NCBI GenBank assembly: GCA_903871865.1
Contig: CAIQIL010000454.1
Location: 1-5,257 of the forward strand
Reading direction: 5' to 3'
DNA: 5,257 nt
DNA from: an uncultured Burkholderiales bacterium
Lineage (GTDB): Bacteria; Pseudomonadota; Gammaproteobacteria; Burkholderiales; Burkholderiaceae_C
Shown: piece after piece, positions 1 through 4,663 of the stretch
Layout: each line of letters opens with the position of its first letter
Numbering within the stretch: position 1 is the stretch's first letter
Position numbers and translations under genes: made by a program
The notes under the pieces: model-generated
Database searches by the model: none
Told to the model about the DNA's origin: nothing
Seen by the model: only the letters and a program-made list of their open reading frames with translations

Positions 1-1
1 C

Positions 2-649
2 ACCGCGCTGTGGACCTTCGCCCTGGCCACCCGCCTGGCCTTTGCGCGCTGGGTGTCGGGCCGCCACCTGGTGCTCGACGCCGTCTGGCTGCCCTGCCCC
101 GCCCCGGCCGACCCGGCGCCGCTGCAGGCCTATTTCGGCTGCCCCCTGCACTTCGATGCCGACGTGGCCAGCGAACTGGCGCCCGCCGCCTGGCTGAACC
201 TGCCCAACCCGCACGCCGACCCGCACATGCACCGCCTCATGAGCGCCGTGACCGACCAGCAATGGGCCCAACAGGCGCAAGACGGCAGCCGACTGGCCAC
301 GGTGCTGCGCCAGCACATCGCCGCGCGCCTGCAGGCCGGCCACCTGCCCCTGCTGGAAGACGTCGCGCCCGAGGTCGAGGCCGATCTGGGCGCCTCGCCG
401 CGACAGTTGCAGCGCCGCCTGGCCGAGCAACACCTCAGCTTCAAAGACCTCGTCGAGCAAGTGCGCCGGGACCAGGTGCTGCACGAATTGCGCCACACCA
501 CCCTGCCCCTGGCCGACATCGCCCAGCGCGCCGCCTACGCCGAACCCAGCTCCCTGCACCGCGCCGTGCGCCGCTGGACCGGACAAACCCCGCTGGCCAT
601 CCGCCAGGCACCCCGCACCCCAGAAACCGACGACCCCGGCCCCACATGA
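2..649 (+). CDS. AraC-family transcriptional regulator, C-terminal part (5' end outside window)
   Basis: This is the C-terminal 215 residues of a DNA-binding transcription regulator; the frame is open from the window edge, so the true start lies upstream. The visible N-terminal part, with FGCPLHFDA at about residues 45-53 and then a WLNLPNPHADP segment, resembles the end of the arabinose-binding-type sensor domain found in AraC regulators of about 340 residues. The C-terminal third is the AraC double helix-turn-helix. The first helix-turn-helix (about 118-142) carries ASPRQLQRRLAEQ. The second (about 170-197) carries LADIAQRAAYAEPSSLHRAVRRWTGQTP in pieces, the family signature that normally reads like FSEPSAFHRAFKRWTG. 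Roughly 120 N-terminal residues should be missing if the length is typical. The ligand and target genes cannot be told from here. Regulators of this kind often control a neighbouring gene, possibly one to the left. The next gene has its own sigma-54 promoter, so it need not be the target. The GTG at 53 is not the likely start because homology-like sequence continues upstream of it. Confidence 0.9.
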   Translation, partial: TALWTFALATRLAFARWVSGRHLVLDAVWLPCPAPADPAPLQAYFGCPLHFDADVASELAPAAWLNLPNPHADPHMHRLMSAVTDQQWAQQAQDGSRLATVLRQHIAARLQAGHLPLLEDVAPEVEADLGASPRQLQRRLAEQHLSFKDLVEQVRRDQVLHELRHTTLPLADIAQRAAYAEPSSLHRAVRRWTGQTPLAIRQAPRTPETDDPGPT

Positions 650-702
650 GCCGTTCAACCCACCTGGAATGTGTGGTTCAAGTCACCGAGGGGTAGCATG
701 GA

Positions 703-718
703 TGGCGCAAACTCTGCA
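703..718 (+). promoter_or_regulatory. Sigma-54 (RpoN) -24/-12 promoter of the PEP-CTERM gene
   Basis: The 16 bases TGGCGCAAACTCTGCA match the RpoN consensus TGGCACRNNNNTTGCW at every specified position except two (A to G at position 5, T to C at position 12). The invariant GG (704-705) and GC (716-717) are separated by exactly 10 bases. Transcription would start near 729, giving a leader of about 39 bases before the ATG at 768. From established knowledge, many PEP-CTERM/exosortase systems are accompanied by the PrsK/PrsR two-component pair, in which PrsR is a sigma-54-type activator, so an RpoN promoter at this place makes biological sense. I could not identify the activator site upstream. 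Confidence 0.75.
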
Positions 719-756
719 CACTGCATGCATAAGCTCTCGCCGAGCATGTCACATTC

Positions 757-761
757 AGGAG
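757..761 (+). promoter_or_regulatory. Ribosome binding site fixing the PEP-CTERM start
   Basis: AGGAG lies 6 bases before the ATG at 768. This decides the start: the open frame runs on upstream with possible starts at 669 and 702, but those have no such site and would place the sigma-54 promoter inside the coding region. Starting at 768 also puts the signal peptide at the N-terminus. Confidence 0.85.
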
Positions 762-767
762 TTGTTC

Positions 768-1349
768 ATGTCCGTCCCCCGACAAATGCGTCAAATCGTT
801 ACTTCGGCCCTCTTGGCCGGCCTGTGCCTCGGTTCGGCCAGCGCCCAAGCGGCAGTCCCCATTTACGCCGACGCATTCGTTTCCGCGTTGAACACCACTT
901 CGTTCAATTCGGGCATCGTCGTGGGCGCGCCGGATGGCGGCGGTCAGTTCCTCGGTGACAAGTTCGATCCGCCCACCCTGCAAGGTTCGCTGGTGGTCAA
1001 ATTTTCCAATGGCTTGATCGATGGCGTGGGCAACGACCTGTTCGTGGTGGACGTCTTCAACACCGCCACCGAAGTGGTGAACCTGTCGGTCAGTGCCGAC
1101 AACATCAACTACACCTTTGTGGGGCAAATCAACTCGGTGGCCAACCAGTTGGACATCGCAGGCGCCTTCACCGGCACTTTCTACTACGTGAAAGTCTCCA
1201 ACGCGTCCACCAGCTTCTCGATGGACGTGGATGCCGTCGGTGGCTACACCGCCGCGCCTGTGCCCGAACCCGGAACCGTGGCCTTGCTGGTCACAGGCCT
1301 GGCCGTCATGGGCCTGGCCCGGCACCGTCGCACAAAGCGCGGCGCGTGA
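768..1349 (+). CDS. Small secreted PEP-CTERM sorting-domain protein
   Basis: This 193-residue exported protein is predicted to be processed by an exosortase and sent to the cell surface or extracellular matrix. The N-terminus (1-29) is a signal peptide: basic residues R5 and R8, a hydrophobic core of about 10-22, and an ASAQAA cleavage region. The C-terminus is a classic PEP-CTERM tail: VPEP at 165-168, a hydrophobic helix of about 169-184, and a final basic cluster (RHRRTKR). The mature part has no cysteine and is rich in Asn, Ser, Thr and Val with alternating hydrophobic residues. Residues about 89-160 run from NDLFVVDVFN through VSADNINYTFVG to DVDAVGGY, a pattern I recall from other PEP-CTERM proteins and which suggests a beta-sandwich. 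The specific function is unknown. No exosortase or polysaccharide gene is visible nearby, so it looks like a stand-alone substrate gene. The sigma-54 promoter and ribosome binding site upstream suggest it is transcribed alone under RpoN control. Confidence 0.9.
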   Translation: MSVPRQMRQIVTSALLAGLCLGSASAQAAVPIYADAFVSALNTTSFNSGIVVGAPDGGGQFLGDKFDPPTLQGSLVVKFSNGLIDGVGNDLFVVDVFNTATEVVNLSVSADNINYTFVGQINSVANQLDIAGAFTGTFYYVKVSNASTSFSMDVDAVGGYTAAPVPEPGTVALLVTGLAVMGLARHRRTKRGA

Positions 1350-1352
1350 GGC

Positions 1353-1371
1353 ACGCGGGGACACCCCGCGT
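1353..1371 (+). terminator. Perfect GC-rich hairpin after the PEP-CTERM gene (possible terminator)
   Basis: ACGCGGGG (1353-1360) and CCCCGCGT (1364-1371) pair perfectly over 8 bases around a 3-base ACA loop, starting 3 bases after the stop codon. There is no T-run after it on either strand, so it is not a standard intrinsic terminator. It may act as a weak terminator or protect the 3' end of the PEP-CTERM mRNA. Its position between two transcription units fits that role. Confidence 0.45.
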
Positions 1372-1412
1372 CGGGGACAATCGGGGCACCGCCCGTTCCC
1401 GCACGCTGCCCC

Positions 1413-1763
1413 ATGACCAAGAAGCTCCACATCCCCGCTGAAGACATCCGCCCACTGGCCACCGGCCTGGGCACCTGCATCGCCACCGACAAGATCACCG
1501 TCGCCGGCCTGCCTGTGCGCTTCATGTACCGCGAAGACCCGATCGGCCAGAACGACAGCGGCTGGCGCTTCCTGGCTGGCACCGAGAGCGATGCCTACAT
1601 GGAGAACGCCAAGAACCAGGGCGCCTACGACGTGAACATCCTCGCCAACTGCGACCCGTCCATCGTCCCTTTCCTGCAGGCCCCGATTGGCGCGGCCTTC
1701 CAGAAGGTCGAAGCCGGCGGCACCTTCGAAGAAGCCGGTGACTGGGAACCCGACGAGGACTGA
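1413..1763 (+). CDS. DUF2185 (Imm33-like) domain protein
   Basis: This 116-residue, probably cytoplasmic protein matches the DUF2185/Imm33-like family across nearly its whole length. The recognisable family landmarks are GTCIATDKITVAGLPV (20-35), FMYREDP (37-43), DSGWRFLAGTESDAYM (48-63), YDVN (72-75), an NCDPSIVPFL block (79-88) and APIGAAF (90-96). The C-terminus is acidic (EEAGDWEPDED). Some members of this superfamily are immunity proteins in polymorphic toxin systems, but many bacterial members stand alone with no known function. No toxin gene is visible next to it, so I do not call it an immunity protein. The ATG at 1413 has no strong ribosome binding site, but the family-like sequence begins soon after it. 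It is followed 6 bases later by the next gene and probably heads the plus-strand cluster. I could not recognise a sigma-70 promoter in the 63 bases upstream. Confidence 0.85.
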   Translation: MTKKLHIPAEDIRPLATGLGTCIATDKITVAGLPVRFMYREDPIGQNDSGWRFLAGTESDAYMENAKNQGAYDVNILANCDPSIVPFLQAPIGAAFQKVEAGGTFEEAGDWEPDED

Positions 1764-1769
1764 GCCGCC

Positions 1770-2507
1770 ATGCGCTCTTCCAGCCGACTGCACGCCGAGT
1801 GGCTGCGCCTGTACGCGGCCGACCCCGCAGCCGATGCCACAACGGCCACCGGTGAGTCGCCCACGCTGATCGATGCCCAAGGCCGCACCCGCACGCTGGT
1901 GCTGGGCCTGCGCCAGCCCGCCACATGGGACGCCTTGTCGTCCGTCTGGCAGGCCGTGCAAGCCGAAGGTGGCTTGCCTGCACCCGGCATCGCGGTGTCC
2001 GGCACCGACAGCTTCCAGCTGTGGTTTTCCCTGGCCGAGGCCGTGCCTGTGGCCGAAGGCCACGCCTTCCTCGTCGCACTCCAGCGGCGCTGCTTGGCGC
2101 ACGTGCCGGCCGCCCGCCTGAGCGCCTGGCCCACCCCCGACGCCTGCACTTGGCCTGAGGCCATCCCAGCCCAACAGGGCGACGCGGAACAATGGTCCGC
2201 TTTCGTGGCGCCTGACCTGGCCCCGATGTTCGCCGACACCCCCTGGCTGGACCTGCCCCCCAGCCCCGAAGGCCAGGCCGAGTTGCTGTCGCGCTTGCGC
2301 AGCATTCCGCGCCAGGCCTGGCTTGAGGCGCAGACCTGGGTGCAAGCACAGGGCGCCTCCGACACAGCCCAACCCACCCAGGCAACCGGGCCAGCGCTGG
2401 ACCCGCACACCTTCCTGCATCAGGTCATGAACGACACCAGCGTCCCCCTGGCCCTGCGCATCGAAGCCGCCAAGGCCTTGCTGCCGCACGTCCCGCCATG
2501 CCCCTGA
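1770..2507 (+). CDS. Uncharacterised 245-residue protein with a conserved-looking C-terminal tail
   Basis: I do not recognise a named family. There is no signal peptide or membrane segment, so it is probably cytoplasmic. The protein has three visible parts. Residues about 32-110 form an alpha/beta-looking region with a TLVLGL strand, an amphipathic helix (WDALSSVWQAVQAE), and the striking VSGTDSFQLWFSLAE segment (76-90). Residues 141-163 carry QWSAFVAPDLAPMFAD followed by PWLDLPP, after which comes a helical stretch (about 167-195). After a Thr/Gln/Ala-rich linker, residues 211-241 form a tail with FLHQVMND then PLALRIEAAKALLP. That tail resembles the pattern 'FLxxVMxDxxxPxxxRxxAAKxxxP' that I recall from phage small-terminase-like and assorted hypothetical proteins; this is an inference from memory. 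The start follows the upstream stop by 6 bases, with AGGA at 1756-1759. Its last 10 bases overlap the next gene, suggesting translational coupling. Its reality is supported by good codon use and tight packing. Confidence 0.75.
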   Translation: MRSSSRLHAEWLRLYAADPAADATTATGESPTLIDAQGRTRTLVLGLRQPATWDALSSVWQAVQAEGGLPAPGIAVSGTDSFQLWFSLAEAVPVAEGHAFLVALQRRCLAHVPAARLSAWPTPDACTWPEAIPAQQGDAEQWSAFVAPDLAPMFADTPWLDLPPSPEGQAELLSRLRSIPRQAWLEAQTWVQAQGASDTAQPTQATGPALDPHTFLHQVMNDTSVPLALRIEAAKALLPHVPPCP

Positions 2508-3103
2508 GCCTGGCCAGTCCGGTTCACAGCGAACTGGTCATCAAGAAGAGCCGCTTCATCGGCTGCGTGCAGGCCGTGGCCGACCGCGCCGAAGCCCAGC
2601 AGGTGCTCGCTCGCCTGTGGGCCGAGCACCCCACGGCCACCCACGTGTGCTGGGCCTTGCTGGCGGGTGGCCAATCGGCCGCAGTGGACGACGGCGAACC
2701 CAGCGGCACCGCCGGACGCCCCATGCTCGAAGTGCTGCGCAGGCAGGACCTCGAAGGCGTGCTGGCCACCGTGGTGCGCTACTACGGCGGCGTGCAGCTG
2801 GGCGCAGGCGGTCTGGTGCGCGCCTACACCGACAGCGTGGCCCAGGCCCTGCTGAAAGCAGAGAAGGTGCCCATCACGCGGCACTGCACAGCGTCTTGCC
2901 GCGTGCCTTACGCGCTGGAAGGCCTGTTGCGGCGCGAACTCGATGCGCATGGCGCGCAGTTGCTGGACGTGGCGCATGGCGACGAGGTGAGCGTCACCTT
3001 CAGCCTGCCAGACAGCGCGCTGGCGCCCCTGCAAACGCGCTTGAACGACGCCGCACACGGCCGCGTCGCCTGGACGACCGAGGAGGCCCACGGTGAACCC
3101 TGA
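2498..3103 (+). CDS. yigZ: YigZ/IMPACT-family protein (UPF0029)
   Basis: This 201-residue cytoplasmic protein belongs to the YigZ/IMPACT family, close to the 204 residues of E. coli YigZ. The N-terminal domain (about 8-115) carries IKKSRFIG (15-22), the family signature DDGEPSGTAGRPML (64-77) and VVRYYGGVQLGAGGLVRAY (92-110). The C-terminal part (about 130-195) fits the ferredoxin-like DUF1949 domain. The biochemical role of bacterial YigZ is not settled. Eukaryotic IMPACT binds GCN1 through an extra RWD domain that is absent here, so a translation-related role should not be transferred. The ATG lies inside the previous gene (ATGCCCCTGA, shared with its TGA), so translation is probably coupled. 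The end overlaps the next gene by 11 bases. The symbol is assigned by family membership. Confidence 0.93.
   Translation: MPLSLASPVHSELVIKKSRFIGCVQAVADRAEAQQVLARLWAEHPTATHVCWALLAGGQSAAVDDGEPSGTAGRPMLEVLRRQDLEGVLATVVRYYGGVQLGAGGLVRAYTDSVAQALLKAEKVPITRHCTASCRVPYALEGLLRRELDAHGAQLLDVAHGDEVSVTFSLPDSALAPLQTRLNDAAHGRVAWTTEEAHGEP
3081..3086 (+). promoter_or_regulatory. Strong ribosome binding site for the GTG-started DUF3820 gene
   Basis: AGGAGG, preceded by a further G-rich base run, sits 6 bases before the GTG at 3093 and lies within the end of the yigZ coding region. It is the best Shine-Dalgarno on the plus strand here and supports GTG as the start. Confidence 0.8.
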
Positions 3104-3308
3104 AGACCTGCTCAAACTGGTCACCCACACCATGCCATTTGGCAAGCACAAAGGTGTCGTGCTGGCCGACCTGCCCGGCAACTACCTGAACTGGTTCGCA
3201 CGCGAGGGCTTCCCCTCAGGCGAGATCGGCCGGCTGCTGGCGCTGATGCAGGAGATCGACCACAACGGCCTGAGCGGGCTGCTCAAGCCGCTGCGCCCGG
3301 GCCGCTGA
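3093..3308 (+). CDS. Small DUF3820 family protein
   Basis: This 71-residue protein starts with GTG. It matches the DUF3820 family, listed in Pfam as a putative quorum-sensing-regulated virulence factor, a label with little functional support. The visible signature is MPFGKHKGVVLADLP at about 14-28, then YLNWFAREGFPSGEIGRLLALM (32-53 in pieces) and a DHNGL end block (56-60). The length is normal for single-domain members. Similar modules also occur attached to exonuclease-type domains, but nothing of that sort is present here. It overlaps yigZ by 11 bases, is preceded by AGGAGG, and appears to be the last gene of the plus-strand cluster. The function is unknown. Confidence 0.88.
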   Translation: MNPEDLLKLVTHTMPFGKHKGVVLADLPGNYLNWFAREGFPSGEIGRLLALMQEIDHNGLSGLLKPLRPGR

Positions 3309-3316
3309 GCCGCTGA
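3301..3316 (+). repeat. 8-base tandem duplication covering the DUF3820 stop codon
   Basis: GCCGCTGA occurs at 3301-3308, where its TGA is the stop codon, and again directly at 3309-3316. The copies are out of frame with each other, so the duplication leaves the protein unchanged. It is probably a minor slippage trace. Confidence 0.6.
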
Positions 3317-3328
3317 GCACGGCTGCCG

Positions 3329-3349
3329 AAAACCCGCGGGAAGCCCGCG
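3329..3349 (-). terminator. Intrinsic terminator of the minus-strand fatty-acid operon
   Basis: Read on the minus strand, CGCGGG (3349-3344), loop CTT and CCCGCG (3340-3335) form a 6-bp GC stem. It is followed by GG and then TTTT (3332-3329). It begins 5 bases past the stop codon at 3355-3357. On the plus strand the same stem lacks a T-run, so it serves mainly the minus-strand operon, although it may also slow plus-strand readthrough in this convergent gap. Confidence 0.65.
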
Positions 3350-3354
3350 CGACT

Positions 3355-4185
3355 TCAGTCCTTGAACTCCGGCGTCTGCTTGGCCATGGAGGCCATCATC
3401 GCCGTCATCAGGTCCTTGGACATCAGCATGGCCGCGTTCCAGCTGGCCATGTACTGCAGGCCGTCGGCCACGCTGTGGTCGCGCGTGTGGTTGAGGATTT
3501 CCTTGGTGCCGCGGATGGACAGCGGCGACTTGGCCGCGATCTGCAGCGCCAACTCGCGTACGCCGGCGTGCAGGTCTTCGCGCGTGGCGAACACGCGGTT
3601 GACCAGGCCGATGCGCAGCGCCTCTTCGGCATCGACCTTGCGGCCGGTGTAGGCCAGCTCGCGCACCAGGCCCTGGCTGCCGATGAGTTTCGGCAAGCGC
3701 TGCAGCGTGCCCACGTCGGCCACCATGCCGATGTCGATTTCCTTGATGGTGAAGTAGGCGTCGGCGCTGCAATAGCGCATGTCGGCACAGCTCACCAGGT
3801 CCACGCCACCACCGACGCAGCCCGTGTGGATGGCCGCCAGCACGGGCTTGCGGCAGCGCTCCAGGCTGGTCAGGGTGTCTTGCAATTCGAGGATGAGCGC
3901 GCGCAGCTTCTCGCGCATGCGGCCATCGCAATCGTCCTGGATCTGGCCTTGCAGGCCCATCATCATCGTCAGGTCGATGCCGGAGGTGAAGTGCTTGCCT
4001 TCGCCCTGCAGCACCACGGCGCGGACCTCGGGCGTGCGGTCGGCCCACTGCATGGCGCTGCGGATGTCCTGCCACATCTGCCAGTTCATGGCATTGGCCT
4101 TGTCCGGCCGGTTCAGGGTGACGGTGGCGACCTTGTCGGCCAGGGACAGGCGGATGGTTTCGAGCGTGGGGATGGCGTTGGACAT
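3355..4185 (-). CDS. Delta(3,5)-delta(2,4)-dienoyl-CoA isomerase-like crotonase (ECH1 type)
   Basis: This 276-residue crotonase-family enzyme probably converts 3,5-dienoyl-CoA to 2,4-dienoyl-CoA during oxidation of unsaturated fatty acids with odd-position double bonds. Oxyanion-hole segments are visible at HFTSGIDL (65-72) and HTGCVGGGVDL (120-130). Aligned by eye to mammalian ECH1, the three acidic residues of dienoyl-CoA isomerase (rat Asp176, Glu196, Asp204) are all present with identical spacing: D129, E149 and D157. The surrounding VADVGTLQRLPKLIG and the later RDHSVADGLQYMASWNAAML are also ECH1-like rather than typical FadB or enoyl-CoA hydratase. Automatic annotation may well say enoyl-CoA hydratase. 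The start is the ATG at 4185-4183, preceded by AGGAG 9 bases upstream; the frame is open much further upstream but runs through the neighbouring genes. It lies 20 bases after the NTF2-like gene and downstream of fadH, whose substrate it would make. A terminator follows. Confidence 0.88.
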   Translation of the reverse strand: MSNAIPTLETIRLSLADKVATVTLNRPDKANAMNWQMWQDIRSAMQWADRTPEVRAVVLQGEGKHFTSGIDLTMMMGLQGQIQDDCDGRMREKLRALILELQDTLTSLERCRKPVLAAIHTGCVGGGVDLVSCADMRYCSADAYFTIKEIDIGMVADVGTLQRLPKLIGSQGLVRELAYTGRKVDAEEALRIGLVNRVFATREDLHAGVRELALQIAAKSPLSIRGTKEILNHTRDHSVADGLQYMASWNAAMLMSKDLMTAMMASMAKQTPEFKD

Positions 4186-4194
4186 GTCGTGTGT

Positions 4195-4199
4195 CTCCT
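4195..4199 (-). promoter_or_regulatory. Ribosome binding site fixing the isomerase start
   Basis: The minus strand reads AGGAG here, 9 bases before the ATG at 4185-4183. It settles the start within a frame that stays open for another 555 bases upstream, and sits within the 20-base gap after the NTF2-like gene. Confidence 0.8.
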
Positions 4200-4205
4200 G
4201 GGTCT

Positions 4206-4643
4206 TCAACCCTTGTAAGCCGGCAGGAAGGCCGCCAGGCGGGCGCCCATCTCGGCGCCCAGGGCCTGCAGGCCGTTGAAGGGGCGCACCATGACCTCGA
4301 AATCGACGATGCGGCCCTGCGCGTCGAAGGCGATCATGTCGATGCCCTTGAGCGACTTGTCGCCCACCGTCGCGCTGAACTCCAGCACCACGTTGAGGCC
4401 GTCGTCGCTGGCGAAGCTGCGGTGGTAGGTGAAGTCCTGGAACACCGTCAGCACGGTGCCCAGGATCAGGTGGACGGCCGCGGCGCTCTTGTAGGGCTTG
4501 AAGGCCATGGGCGAGCGGAAGCAGGCCTCGTCGTGGAGGATGCCGGGCAGGGCCGAGAGGTCGCGCGCAGCGACCATCTCGTGCCACTGGTGCAGCGAGG
4601 CCTGCACGGCCGGTGTCAGCGAACTCGGGATGTGCGCGCTCAT
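4206..4643 (-). CDS. NTF2/SnoaL-like small protein
   Basis: This 145-residue protein resembles the SnoaL-like branch of the NTF2-like superfamily (cone-shaped alpha+beta barrel). An N-terminal helix (about 10-26, VQASLHQWHEMVAARD) is followed by LPGILHDEACFRSPMAF (32-48), the helix KSAAAVHLILGTVLTVF (52-68), and strands DFTYHRSFAS, LNVVLEFSATVGD, LKGIDMIAFDAQGRIVDFEVMVRP. The order and lengths are those of the family. Members may be isomerases, hydrolases or ligand-binding proteins, so the activity cannot be assigned. The position between fadH and an ECH1-like isomerase suggests a link to fatty acyl-CoA metabolism, which is inference. The ATG at 4643-4641 has AGGAGG 5 bases upstream; the longer frame to 4814 overlaps fadH and is rejected. 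There is no signal peptide. It is separated by 20 bases from each neighbour. Confidence 0.85.
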   Translation of the reverse strand: MSAHIPSSLTPAVQASLHQWHEMVAARDLSALPGILHDEACFRSPMAFKPYKSAAAVHLILGTVLTVFQDFTYHRSFASDDGLNVVLEFSATVGDKSLKGIDMIAFDAQGRIVDFEVMVRPFNGLQALGAEMGARLAAFLPAYKG

Positions 4644-4648
4644 CGGGT

Positions 4649-4654
4649 CCTCCT
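4649..4654 (-). promoter_or_regulatory. Ribosome binding site of the NTF2-like gene
   Basis: The minus strand reads AGGAGG here, 5 bases before the ATG at 4643-4641 and within the gap after fadH. It supports the short start over the longer open frame reaching into fadH. Confidence 0.85.
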
Positions 4655-4663
4655 TCGTGTCGG

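Noticed and set aside
722..729. TGCATGCA palindrome close to the predicted transcription start
   Set aside because: It is a single 8-base palindrome with no second copy and no known regulator match; chance is sufficient.
669..767. An earlier start for the PEP-CTERM protein
   Set aside because: It would bury the signal peptide 33 residues inside the protein and place the sigma-54 promoter within coding sequence. AGGAG supports the ATG at 768.
816..830. A lipoprotein-like LAGLC in the signal peptide
   Set aside because: The residue before the cysteine is Leu rather than Gly, Ala or Ser, and a standard ASAQAA cleavage region follows.
678..2489. A 603-codon open frame on the minus strand opposite the PEP-CTERM, DUF2185 and 245-residue genes
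   Set aside because: It spans three well-supported plus-strand genes and their gaps, has no recognisable domain, and is explained by GC-biased third positions removing stops from the opposite strand.
1413..2507. DUF2185 plus the 245-residue protein as an immunity/toxin pair
   Set aside because: The larger protein shows no toxin domain, export signal or delivery marker, and the pair is coupled to yigZ in a housekeeping-like cluster.
3308..3324. AGCCG/CGGCT stem as a plus-strand terminator after the DUF3820 gene
   Set aside because: It has only 5 pairs with a 7-base loop and no T-run after it; too weak to call.
3475..4218. A 247-codon plus-strand open frame opposite the isomerase gene
   Set aside because: The minus-strand protein has clear crotonase motifs. 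The plus-strand translation is His/Ala/Gln-rich without domains, typical of an antisense shadow.
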